NCBI GenBank assembly: GCA_945952425.1
Contig: CAMFIX010000142.1
Coordinates: 1 to 7,337 of the forward strand
From: an uncultured Pseudorhodobacter sp.
GTDB lineage: Bacteria; Pseudomonadota; Alphaproteobacteria; Rhodobacterales; Rhodobacteraceae
Direction of reading: 5' to 3'
Length of the DNA: 7,337 bases
The notes under the pieces are model-generated. The model did no database searches. It was not told the origin of the DNA and saw only the letters and a list, made by a program, of their open reading frames with translations. Shown in pieces: positions 1 through 5,011 of this stretch. Each line of letters opens with the position of its first letter. Positions within the stretch are counted from its first letter, which is position 1. Both the position numbers and the translations under genes were made by a program.

Positions 1-591
1 GACGCAGGCCGCACAGGCGAAAAGGAAAAGCTCCGTCGCGGTGACGCGAAAGAAGACCCGCCAGGACAGATACCGCCCGCCCGCCTGCAAGAGCCCATAG
101 CTCGCCAGCGCCGCCGCGAAGGCCGCGGCCATGGCGCCCAGGGTCTGCCCCGTCCAGCCGGTGGCGGCCAGGATGCCCTGCAGGAAGATCACCGTCTCGG
201 CCCCCTCGCGCATCACCGCGATCCCGGCCAGCGCGAAAATCCCCCAGAGCCGCCCGCCCGCGAGCTTCTCCGCCAGCCCCGCCTGCAGGTCGCGCTTCAG
301 CGTCCGGCCATGGCGGCGCATCCACAGCACCATCTGCACCACCAAGGCGGCCGCGATCAGCATCAGCGCCATCTGGAAGATGTCCTGGCCCTCGGGGGGC
401 AGGCTGTCGCCGAACTGGGTCAGGATGAAGGATAGGACGACCGCCCCGCACAGCCCCGCCAGCACGCCGCCCCACAGATAAAGCCCCGCCCGCGGCGTGC
501 CGTTCTGCCGCAGCCAGGCCTGCAGGATGCCGATGACCAGCAGCGCCTCGATGCTCTCGCGCCAGACGACGAAGAGGATTTGCGCGATCAT
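1..591 (-). CDS. FTR1-family high-affinity iron permease (FtrC/EfeU-like), 3' end beyond window
   Basis: Inner-membrane permease expected to move iron into the cytoplasm after oxidation of Fe(II) in the periplasm. The 197 visible codons begin MIAQILFVVWRESIEALLV and stay open to position 1, so the C-terminal third of a protein usually near 280 residues is missing. Both iron-binding REXXE motifs of the FTR1 family are present: RESIE at residues 11-15 and REGAE at 128-132, each in a hydrophobic helix. Further hydrophobic segments lie near residues 33-55 and 70-88. The ATG at 591-589 was chosen because it places the first REXXE motif at the very N-terminus, as in the family; it starts one base after the stop of the upstream cupredoxin gene, which suggests coupled translation. 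A nearby ATG at 596-594 runs into a stop after two codons. Family assignment is firm; the FtrC name rests on gene order. Confidence 0.93.
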   Translation of the reverse strand, partial: MIAQILFVVWRESIEALLVIGILQAWLRQNGTPRAGLYLWGGVLAGLCGAVVLSFILTQFGDSLPPEGQDIFQMALMLIAAALVVQMVLWMRRHGRTLKRDLQAGLAEKLAGGRLWGIFALAGIAVMREGAETVIFLQGILAATGWTGQTLGAMAAAFAAALASYGLLQAGGRYLSWRVFFRVTATELFLFACAACV

Positions 592-592
592 C

Positions 593-913
593 TCATTTCA
601 CCGCAATGACGCCCTTGGCGGCGTCGGGATGGAAGTCGTCGAAGAAGTCGTATTCCCCCGGCGCCGCACCTTTCAGCACGACGAAAGAGGTGACCCCCGG
701 CCCCAGCACCTTTTCCTTGCGGAGAGAAAGGCTCTCGAACTCCACTGGCTCGGTCCCCGCATTGACCAGCACGATCTTGACGCTGTCGCTCGCGGCCACT
801 TCCAGCCGGGCGGGCGAGAAGGTGCCGTCCTTGAAGGTCAGCGTCGGGTCATCGGCCAGTGCCGGGGTGGAGAGCAGCAGAAGAATGGCGGGCTTCAGAA
901 GATGGCTGGCCAT
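593..913 (-). CDS. Periplasmic cupredoxin-like protein of the iron uptake operon (FtrB-like)
   Basis: Small secreted protein of 106 residues with a signal peptide (MASHLLKPAILLLLSTPALA, cleavage near residue 20) and a single cupredoxin-like beta domain. The stretches PVEFESLSLRKEKV (residues 57-70) and FFDDFHPDAAKGVI (90-103) resemble the cupredoxin domain of EfeO and the FtrB component of FtrABCD, which is proposed to help oxidise Fe(II) before permeation. The protein has no cysteine and no methionine except the initiator, so a classical type-1 copper site (two His, Cys, Met) cannot form. H95 and nearby acidic residues (D92, D93, E59, E61) are candidate metal ligands. It lies 9 bp after the P19 gene, and its weak GAGG ribosome site overlaps that gene's stop; the permease starts one base after its own stop. 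The fold is well supported; its redox role is inferred from the family. Confidence 0.85.
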   Translation of the reverse strand: MASHLLKPAILLLLSTPALADDPTLTFKDGTFSPARLEVAASDSVKIVLVNAGTEPVEFESLSLRKEKVLGPGVTSFVVLKGAAPGEYDFFDDFHPDAAKGVIAVK

Positions 914-922
914 GGCGATGCC

Positions 923-1438
923 TCAATACGTGCCCTTCTTGCCGGTGCCGGCAAAGGTGAAGTCGTAATCGGTGGTGATCGGTGCAAACCAGGGGCCGAC
1001 GCCGGATTCCTTGTCGACATGGCGCCCGAACATCGGTCCGGGGGGCGAGATCGTGAAGGTCAGGTGATATTTGCCCACGCCGTCCAGCTTGACATTGTCG
1101 CCATAGTGGGGGCCGTCGCTGGCCACCATCGGCATCAGCATGCCCTTGATCGGCTGGCCGCCGTCCTTGGTCAGGACATAGGTGATGTTGAGGTAAGGCA
1201 GCCAGTCGCCCACGGCAAAGCCGTTCGGGTTGTCGTCGACCGCGTGGATATCGGCCTCCAGATGGATGTCGGTCTTGTCGGCCGGGGCCATCATGCCGGG
1301 CGGGTCCATCTCGATCGGCTGCAGATAGACCGCGCCGATCTCCATCCCCGCGGTCGTGACGGGCTGGCCGATGGGGTATTCCTTTGCTTCTGCCGCATAG
1401 GGCAGGGCGGCCAGAAGGGCGAGGGGGAGAAGGCGCAT
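923..1438 (-). CDS. P19-family periplasmic iron transport protein (FtrA/FetP-like)
   Basis: Secreted periplasmic protein of 171 residues from the Tpd/P19 family, which binds copper and iron and works with FTR1-type permeases in ferrous iron uptake. A signal peptide (MRLLPLALLAALPYAAEA) precedes the mature start KEYPIG. Family features visible are GMEIGAVYLQPIEM (31-44), the His-rich DIHLEADIHA (57-66), MLMPMVASDGPHYG (100-113) and the C-terminal GPWFAP. H59, E61, M104, H111 and either H125 or H140 are the likely metal ligands; H59-x-E61 and M104-x6-H111 match the spacing I recall for P19 and FetP. The ATG at 1438-1436 is preferred over one 14 codons upstream because a good ribosome site (AGGTGAG, 1449-1443) precedes it and the signal peptide then begins correctly. 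It is the first gene of the P19/cupredoxin/FTR1 set, with an AT-rich promoter-like patch in front. Confidence 0.92.
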   Translation of the reverse strand: MRLLPLALLAALPYAAEAKEYPIGQPVTTAGMEIGAVYLQPIEMDPPGMMAPADKTDIHLEADIHAVDDNPNGFAVGDWLPYLNITYVLTKDGGQPIKGMLMPMVASDGPHYGDNVKLDGVGKYHLTFTISPPGPMFGRHVDKESGVGPWFAPITTDYDFTFAGTGKKGTY

Positions 1439-1537
1439 GGGACTCACCTGGGTTGTTTTCCCCCTCATAGCGCGGCGCAATCCTGAGCGAAAGAGTAGCC
1501 TATAAAAACTCTCGGGAAATTTTCCGTGATGCGGCGG
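1439..1537 (-). promoter_or_regulatory. Intergenic region with AT-rich patch upstream of the P19 operon; probable promoter/operator
   Basis: This 99-bp gap separates the stop of the unit-2 permease from the P19 start and is the only intergenic space between those units. Positions 1500-1528 are strikingly AT-rich against the GC-rich background. On the minus strand they contain the inverted repeat GGAAA-A-TTTCC (1525-1515), then AGAGT/ACTCT arms separated by 11 bases, with TATAGG (a weak -10 match) between the arms. Such symmetry could be an operator for an iron-responsive regulator (Irr, RirA or Fur type in alphaproteobacteria), but none of the motifs I know for these matches cleanly. The first repeat followed by AGAGTTTTT could instead be a weak terminator for the upstream operon, though its stem is only 4-5 bp. 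The region's role is inferred from position and composition. Confidence 0.4.
1443..1449 (-). promoter_or_regulatory. Ribosome binding site deciding the P19 start
   Basis: AGGTGAG on the minus strand, four bases before the ATG at 1438-1436. It favours this start over the upstream in-frame ATG at 1480, which would put 14 charged or polar residues ahead of the signal peptide. Confidence 0.6.
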
Positions 1538-2545
1538 TCAGTCCGGCCGCCGCGCCATCAGCCAAAGGAAGAAGACCCCGCCCGCCAGGCCGGTGACGAC
1601 GCCGACCGGCAGGTCTTCGGGGGCGATGACCACGCGAGCGCCGGTGTCGGCCCAGATGAGGAACAGTGCCCCGGCGAAGGACGATCCGGGCACGACCCGC
1701 GCATTGTCGGCGCCAAGCGCCAGCCGCACCAGATGCGGCACCATCAGCCCGACAAAGCCGATGAGGCCGGAAAAGGCGACCATCACCCCGGTGATCAGCG
1801 CGCTGGCGACAAAGACGGCCAGCCGAAACCGCCCGGGGTTCAGCCCCAGGGTCGCCGCCGTCTCGTCGCCCAGCGACATGGCGTTCAGCCCAGGCGCCTG
1901 CGCCCAGATCCACAGCCCCGCGGGCCCCAGAACCGCCAGCGGCCAAAGCAGGTGCTGCCATTGCGCAAGGCCGAGGCCCCCCAGCATCCAGAAGACCACC
2001 GTATGGGTCGCCCTGGGATCGCCGAGGAAGATCAACACATTGGCCAGCGCCATGATGACGAAGCTGACCGCGACCCCCGCCAGGACCAGCCGGTCGGCCG
2101 AGCTTGCCCTGGCCGCCCGCGCGACGCCCAGCACCAGGGCTGTCGCCCCCAGCGCCCCGGCAAAGGCAAAGACCGGCACGGTCAGAAGCCCCAGCACCAT
2201 GCCGGTGTGCATCAGCGCCAGGATCGCCCCGAAGGCCCCGCCCGAGGAGATTCCCAGCAGATGCGGATCGGCCAGCGGGTTGCGCGTCACCGCCTGCAGC
2301 GCCGCGCCCACCGTGGCCAGCCCCGCGCCGACCAGCCCCGCCAGGATCACGCGGGGAAAGCGGATCTCCCAGACGATGGCGGCGCGGCCGGGGCTCCAGT
2401 CCGGGGTGATCCAGCCGGGGTGCAGCTGGTTCAGGGCGATCCCCCAGACCGTGCCGAAGGGGATCGGCACCGCGCCGACCGAGACCGCGACGCCGACCGA
2501 CAGAACCAGCGCGCCAAGGCAAAGGGCGAAGAGCGCCGCCCTCAC
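1538..2545 (-). CDS. FecCD/BtuC-type ABC transporter permease (B12/corrinoid or cobalt-related importer)
   Basis: Polytopic inner-membrane permease of 335 residues, the usual length for the FecCD family. It should form a homodimer with the ATPase at 3541-4314 and accept ligand from the binding protein at 2604-3533. Family landmarks are RNPLADPHLLGISSG (88-102), the coupling-helix region with ETAATLGLN (228-236), GFVGLMVPHLVR (263-274) and PEDLPVGVVTGLAG (309-322), with about ten hydrophobic segments. The GTG at 2545-2543 is chosen because a typical first membrane helix (RAALFALCLGALVLSVGVAV) follows at once; the frame is open further upstream to 2713 but there lies inside the binding-protein gene and has no hydrophobic character. 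A GGGGA ribosome site is partly buried in a hairpin. It ends the riboswitch-led operon. The substrate is inferred from the riboswitch, not from the permease sequence. Confidence 0.9.
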   Translation of the reverse strand: MRAALFALCLGALVLSVGVAVSVGAVPIPFGTVWGIALNQLHPGWITPDWSPGRAAIVWEIRFPRVILAGLVGAGLATVGAALQAVTRNPLADPHLLGISSGGAFGAILALMHTGMVLGLLTVPVFAFAGALGATALVLGVARAARASSADRLVLAGVAVSFVIMALANVLIFLGDPRATHTVVFWMLGGLGLAQWQHLLWPLAVLGPAGLWIWAQAPGLNAMSLGDETAATLGLNPGRFRLAVFVASALITGVMVAFSGLIGFVGLMVPHLVRLALGADNARVVPGSSFAGALFLIWADTGARVVIAPEDLPVGVVTGLAGGVFFLWLMARRPD

Positions 2546-2551
2546 AGCCCG
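2535..2551. repeat. 17-bp direct repeat, copy 1 (permease start)
   Basis: The sequence here matches 2597-2613 at 16 of 17 positions, including an uninterrupted 13-bp core CCCTCACAGCCCG. This copy contains the permease start codon; the partner contains the binding-protein stop codon. Confidence 0.6.
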
Positions 2552-2607
2552 TCCCCGCAAAGGGCGTGCTGCGGGGTGGTCAGGGCGAAATCCGCGGCCC
2601 CCCTCAC
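2542..2607 (-). other. 21-codon mini-frame bridging binding-protein and permease genes
   Basis: A short open frame (VRGAADFALTTPQHALCGDGL) starts with the GTG at 2607-2605, which overlaps the binding-protein stop as GTGA, and ends with the TGA at 2544-2542, which overlaps the permease GTG start, again as GTGA. Both overlaps fall in copies of the same repeated sequence. It may be a coupling peptide that carries ribosomes through the hairpin in front of the permease, or simply a by-product of a sequence duplication. No similarity to a known protein is recognised and its coding status is uncertain. Confidence 0.25.
2553..2576 (-). repeat. Intercistronic hairpin before the permease
   Basis: CCCCGCA (2553-2559) and TGCGGGG (2570-2576) form a perfect 7-bp stem with a 10-base loop, between the binding-protein stop and the permease start. 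On the minus-strand mRNA the downstream arm ends eight bases before the permease GTG and contains most of its GGGGA ribosome site. It could lower permease translation or protect the 3' end of the binding-protein message, as intercistronic stems do in other importer operons. No U-tract follows, so it is not a standard terminator. Confidence 0.5.
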
Positions 2608-2613
2608 AGCCCG
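2597..2613. repeat. 17-bp direct repeat, copy 2 (binding-protein stop)
   Basis: Partner of 2535-2551, offset by 62 bp, with one mismatch. It contains the binding-protein stop codon and the GTG of the mini-frame. The 62-bp spacing is not a multiple of three. Confidence 0.6.
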
Positions 2614-3533
2614 GCAAAGCCCTGGGCGAGTTTCTTGACCGCGCCGATGTTGCGCGGGCCCGGGGTCGCCTCGATATAATCCAGCACGATGAAACGGTCG
2701 TGCTTGACCGCATCCATCCCCGCCAGCGCCGGGTTGCCCTTGAGGAAAGCGATTTTCTGCGCCGCCGTCACCTTGCCGTAGTTCACGATGACGATGACCT
2801 GCGGGTCGCGCTCCACCACCGGCTCCCAGGCGACTTCCGCCCAGCTTTGGCCGATGTCGTCCATGATGTTCCGGCCCCCTGCCGCCTCGATCAGCGCGGT
2901 CGGCATGGCATATTCGCCGGCGGTGAAGGGCTTTTCCTCGCCGGAGTCATAGACGAAGACCCGGGGGTGGCTGGTCGGCACGGGCAGGGCTGCGAGTTCC
3001 GCCTTCCAGCCCGCCACCAGCGCCTCGGCCTTGGGGCTGACGTCGAAGATCACCCCCAGGTTCAGGATATCGGCATACATGTCCTGCATCGAGGACCGCG
3101 CCTTGGCCCCGATGTGGATGCAGCTTTCGGTCAGCTCATAGGTCTTGATGCCCAGGGGCTCCAAAGCCTCGGGCGTCATCTCGCTGCCGGGTTTCAGCCC
3201 GTAATTCCAGCCGGCAAAGAAGAAATCGGCATCCGCCCCGGCCAGAACCTCCTTGTTCGGGTAATCGGGGGCGAGGTCTTTCAGCCCCTTCGCGGCATCG
3301 GGCAGCTGGGCATCCTTGGCGTAGTCATAGCCGGACAGCCCGGTATAGCCCGCCATGTGGTCCTGCAGGCCCAGGGTCAGCATCATGTCGGTCAGGTTGA
3401 TGTCGTTGGAGACGGCGCGGCTGGGGGCAGCGTCGAAGGTCACCTCGCGGTTGCAGCTTTTCACGGTGACCGGATAGGCCAGGGCGGGGGTGCACAGCAG
3501 GCAGAACAGGGCAGAGAGTTTCAGCATCGTCAT
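2604..3533 (-). CDS. Periplasmic ABC substrate-binding protein, BtuF/FecB-like (B12/corrinoid or cobalt-related)
   Basis: Secreted binding protein of 309 residues that should capture the ligand in the periplasm and deliver it to the permease. A signal peptide (MTMLKLSALFCLLCTPALA) is followed by PVTVKSCNREVTF, the usual opening beta strand of the class III (TroA/BtuF-like) fold; DLAPDYPNKEVLAGADADFFFAG (residues 87-108) is the typical first-lobe element, and WAEVAWEPVVERDPQVIVI (231-249) the second-lobe element that precedes the ATPase-coupled contact in the family. C27 and C138 are the only cysteines after the signal and could form a disulfide. The ATG at 3533-3531 lies 7 bp after the ATPase stop; a second ATG two codons later is equally possible. 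An open frame reaching 3581 would place 16 residues before the signal and is unlikely. Its ligand cannot be read from the sequence; the riboswitch points to corrinoids. Confidence 0.88.
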   Translation of the reverse strand: MTMLKLSALFCLLCTPALAYPVTVKSCNREVTFDAAPSRAVSNDINLTDMMLTLGLQDHMAGYTGLSGYDYAKDAQLPDAAKGLKDLAPDYPNKEVLAGADADFFFAGWNYGLKPGSEMTPEALEPLGIKTYELTESCIHIGAKARSSMQDMYADILNLGVIFDVSPKAEALVAGWKAELAALPVPTSHPRVFVYDSGEEKPFTAGEYAMPTALIEAAGGRNIMDDIGQSWAEVAWEPVVERDPQVIVIVNYGKVTAAQKIAFLKGNPALAGMDAVKHDRFIVLDYIEATPGPRNIGAVKKLAQGFAGL

Positions 3534-3540
3534 CTCGCGG

Positions 3541-4314
3541 TCAAAGGTGAAAGGCAAAGCGCGGCCGGGCGCCAGAGGCATCGACCTTGGCGCGAACCTG
3601 GAAGGCCCGGGCGAGGTTCGTCTCGGTCAGGGCTGTCAGGGGCGGCCCGTCGGCGAGGATGCGGCCCTCGTGCAAAAGGATCACCCGGTCGGCGAAATCG
3701 GCGGCCAGGGTCAGGTCGTGCAAGGTGGCGATGACCGTCTGGCCAAGCGCCCGCAGCAGGGCCAGAAGCTCCAGCTGGTGGCGGATGTCCAGGTGGTTGG
3801 TCGGCTCGTCCAGCACGATGATCTTGGGTTCCTGCGCCAGGGCGCGGGCGACCACGGTGCGCTGCCGCTCGCCGCCCGACAGCGTGCCGAAGGGGCGATG
3901 GGCGAGGTCGCAAAGGTCCATCCGTGCCAGCGCCGCCTCGCAGATCGCGGCGTCGCGGCGGCCTTGGGCGGAAAGCCCCGCCCCCCAGCCCTGGCGATGG
4001 GGCAGCCGCCCCAGGGCCACGATCTGGCGCACGGTCAGGCCAAGGTCGGAGGGTTGCTCCTGCAGGACCGCCGCCACCTGCCGCGCGGCCTCGGGCGCGG
4101 GCATCAGCCACAGGTCGCGGCCCTGCAGCAGGACCGTGCCGCGGCTGGGTGGGTGATAGCGGTAGATCAGCCGCAAGAGCGAGCTTTTCCCCGCCCCGTT
4201 CGCGCCGCAGATCGCCAGCACCTGGCCCTGCGGCACCGCAAGGTTCAGGTCGTGCAGGATGGGGCCGCGGCCCGGAGGCCCCCAAAAGACGCCGCGCAGG
4301 TCCAGCACGCTCAT
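3541..4314 (-). CDS. ABC transporter ATP-binding protein (BtuD/FecE-like) of the riboswitch-controlled importer
   Basis: Cytoplasmic ATPase of 257 residues that powers the importer formed with the downstream binding protein and permease. All nucleotide-binding motifs are intact: Walker A GANGAGKS (37-44), Q-loop Q85, signature LSGGERQR (145-152), Walker B IIVLDE (165-170), D-loop NHLD (173-176) and switch histidine H199 in TLHDL. The pattern matches the COG1120 (iron-siderophore/cobalamin) branch of importers. The ATG at 4314-4312 overlaps the DUF1636 stop by 4 bp (ATGA), indicating translational coupling; the frame is open upstream to 4677 but that part is inside the DUF1636 gene. The next gene begins 7 bp after its stop. 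Family and completeness are clear; the transported compound is inferred from the cobalamin riboswitch at the head of the operon. Confidence 0.93.
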   Translation of the reverse strand: MSVLDLRGVFWGPPGRGPILHDLNLAVPQGQVLAICGANGAGKSSLLRLIYRYHPPSRGTVLLQGRDLWLMPAPEAARQVAAVLQEQPSDLGLTVRQIVALGRLPHRQGWGAGLSAQGRRDAAICEAALARMDLCDLAHRPFGTLSGGERQRTVVARALAQEPKIIVLDEPTNHLDIRHQLELLALLRALGQTVIATLHDLTLAADFADRVILLHEGRILADGPPLTALTETNLARAFQVRAKVDASGARPRFAFHL

Positions 4315-4808
4315 TGCAGCGCGCCCGCTCCGGTAACGACCATCGCCGCCGGCACCCGGGAAAGCGCCCGGTCGCGCAGGCTCTCGGGCCAGTCGCCTGC
4401 TGCCGCCCAGCCGTTTTCCCGCGCGGCATAAAGCTGCGAGAAGGCGATCAGCGCCTCGATATCGGCATCGGCCTCGATGTCGCCGAAGGCCCAGGTGGTC
4501 TTGGCATTGGCGCGCCAGGCCACGGTGCAGGGCTGGTAACCGCGCCGGGCGCAGGCAGCGAGGCAGGCCGTGCCCGAGACCTCGAAGCTCTCGGCCATGC
4601 CCGCCGCCCCGATCGCCGCGCGCAGCTTTTCCAGAAGCGCGATGCCCGGCAGGCAGGCGCTGCCGGTGTGGCGGCACGCCTGGCAGACCAGGATATGGTG
4701 GCGGTCGGGCCCGGCGGCATGTGCGGGCACAGGCCCGGCCGCATCGGTTGCGGGCATTTGCCCAACATTATCACTTGCGGGCATTCGCCCGCGGGAAGGT
4801 TTCGTCAT
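4311..4808 (-). CDS. DUF1636-type six-cysteine, ferredoxin-like metal-binding protein
   Basis: Predicted soluble protein of 165 residues without a signal peptide or membrane segment. It has six cysteines in two groups, C42-x2-C45-x6-C52 and C82-x3-C86-x7-C94. The layout VCQAC...SGTACLAACARRG followed by a DIEADADIEALIAF helix resembles thioredoxin-fold [2Fe-2S] ferredoxins, where a second CxxxC loop completes the cluster. This fits the DUF1636 (predicted metal-binding) family, often found beside cobalamin or metal importers. Its function is unknown; reduction or handling of an imported corrinoid or metal is a guess. The ATG at 4808-4806 is chosen because a strong AAGGAG site lies six bases before it; an in-frame ATG at 4844 has none. 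Residues 7-33 are three 9-residue repeats, an unusual N-terminal extension before the core. It is the first gene after the riboswitch and overlaps the ATPase gene by 4 bp. Confidence 0.82.
   Translation of the reverse strand: MTKPSRGRMPASDNVGQMPATDAAGPVPAHAAGPDRHHILVCQACRHTGSACLPGIALLEKLRAAIGAAGMAESFEVSGTACLAACARRGYQPCTVAWRANAKTTWAFGDIEADADIEALIAFSQLYAARENGWAAAGDWPESLRDRALSRVPAAMVVTGAGALQ
4722..4802. repeat. Three tandem 27-bp repeats at the 5' end of the DUF1636 gene
   Basis: Units begin at 4722, 4749 and 4776. Each opens with TGCGGGCA and carries a GGGC-N4-GCCC inverted repeat (4725-4736, 4752-4763, 4779-4790); in the third the stem extends to six pairs (4777-4792). The first 15 bases of each unit are well conserved and the remaining 12 have drifted. 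In the protein they give GRMPASDNV, GQMPATDAA and GPVPAHAAG. Confidence 0.8.
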
Positions 4809-4814
4809 CACAAG

Positions 4815-4820
4815 CTCCTT
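4815..4820 (-). promoter_or_regulatory. Ribosome binding site of the DUF1636 gene
   Basis: AAGGAG on the minus strand, six bases before the ATG at 4808-4806. It is the strongest ribosome site in the window and lies directly after a GC-rich hairpin, so it is the likely target of the riboswitch. Confidence 0.75.
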
Positions 4821-4838
4821 CCGGGGCACCCCGCCCGG
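4821..4838 (-). promoter_or_regulatory. GC-rich hairpin between riboswitch and ribosome site (candidate expression platform)
   Basis: CCGGG (4821-4825) and CCCGG (4834-4838) can pair, ending exactly where the AAGGAG site begins. An alternative pairing uses CGGG and CCCG around a GTGC loop. No U-tract follows, so translation control is more plausible than termination. The switching partner inside the aptamer could not be identified by eye. Confidence 0.4.
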
Positions 4839-4855
4839 CGTCATGGGTTTGTGAT

Positions 4856-5011
4856 GGCAGGTCTCCTGACTCGCGGGTCTCGGCTTGCCCCGCCTTCCCG
4901 GGCCTGGGGGCCCAGTGGCTTTGGGGGTCGCTCTCCGCTTACAGTTGCGGGGGCAGTCACGGCATCGGCGCCCTTCGGCTCTTCCTCACCGTATTCCCTT
5001 TTCACCCGGCC
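4856..5011 (-). ncRNA. Cobalamin (B12) riboswitch
   Basis: A cis-acting aptamer in the 5' leader of the DUF1636/ABC importer operon, expected to bind adenosyl- or another cobalamin and switch the operon off when B12 is plentiful. Read on the minus strand, the conserved elements occur in the right order: GGGAATACGGTG (4998-4987), CCCGCAACTGTAAGCGG (4951-4935), the B12 box GCCACTG (4919-4913) and the closing GAGTCAGGAGACCTGCC (4872-4856). The closing strand can pair with GGCCGGGT (5011-5004) as stem P1. The B12 box and CGCAACTGTAAGCGG core are diagnostic. The linker to the start codon is 47 bases and contains a hairpin and the AAGGAG site. The 5' edge overlaps the last codons of hmuV. Confidence 0.95.

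Noticed and set aside
594..596. ATG overlapping the cupredoxin stop as a start for FTR1
   Set aside because: It reaches a stop after two codons; the FTR1 frame starts at 591.
1439..1480. Upstream in-frame ATG for P19 at 1480
   Set aside because: No ribosome site, and it would put 14 residues before a clean signal peptide; the ATG at 1438 has AGGTGAG in front.
1511..1528. Intrinsic terminator after the unit-2 permease
   Set aside because: The stem is only 4-5 bp and AT-rich, and the T-run is separated from it by several bases; kept only as a possibility in the intergenic entry.
1500..2522. Minus-strand 340-codon frame overlapping the FecCD permease
   Set aside because: It is a shifted reading of the permease gene with an Arg/Gly-rich sequence and no family motif.
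1593..3734. Very long plus-strand open frame (713 codons) and other long plus-strand frames at 497-1486, 3490-4431, 3924-5057 and 5823-6809
   Set aside because: They lie opposite well-recognised minus-strand genes, have low-complexity Arg/Pro/Ala/Gly/Gln-rich translations and no recognisable domain; high GC content produces such frames.
4722..4802. CRISPR-like or mobile-element repeats
   Set aside because: The three repeats are contiguous with a 27-bp period, in frame inside a gene, with no spacers, terminal repeats or transposase nearby.
4809..4844. Upstream in-frame ATG for the DUF1636 gene at 4844
   Set aside because: No ribosome site and it lies in the riboswitch expression platform; AAGGAG serves the ATG at 4808.
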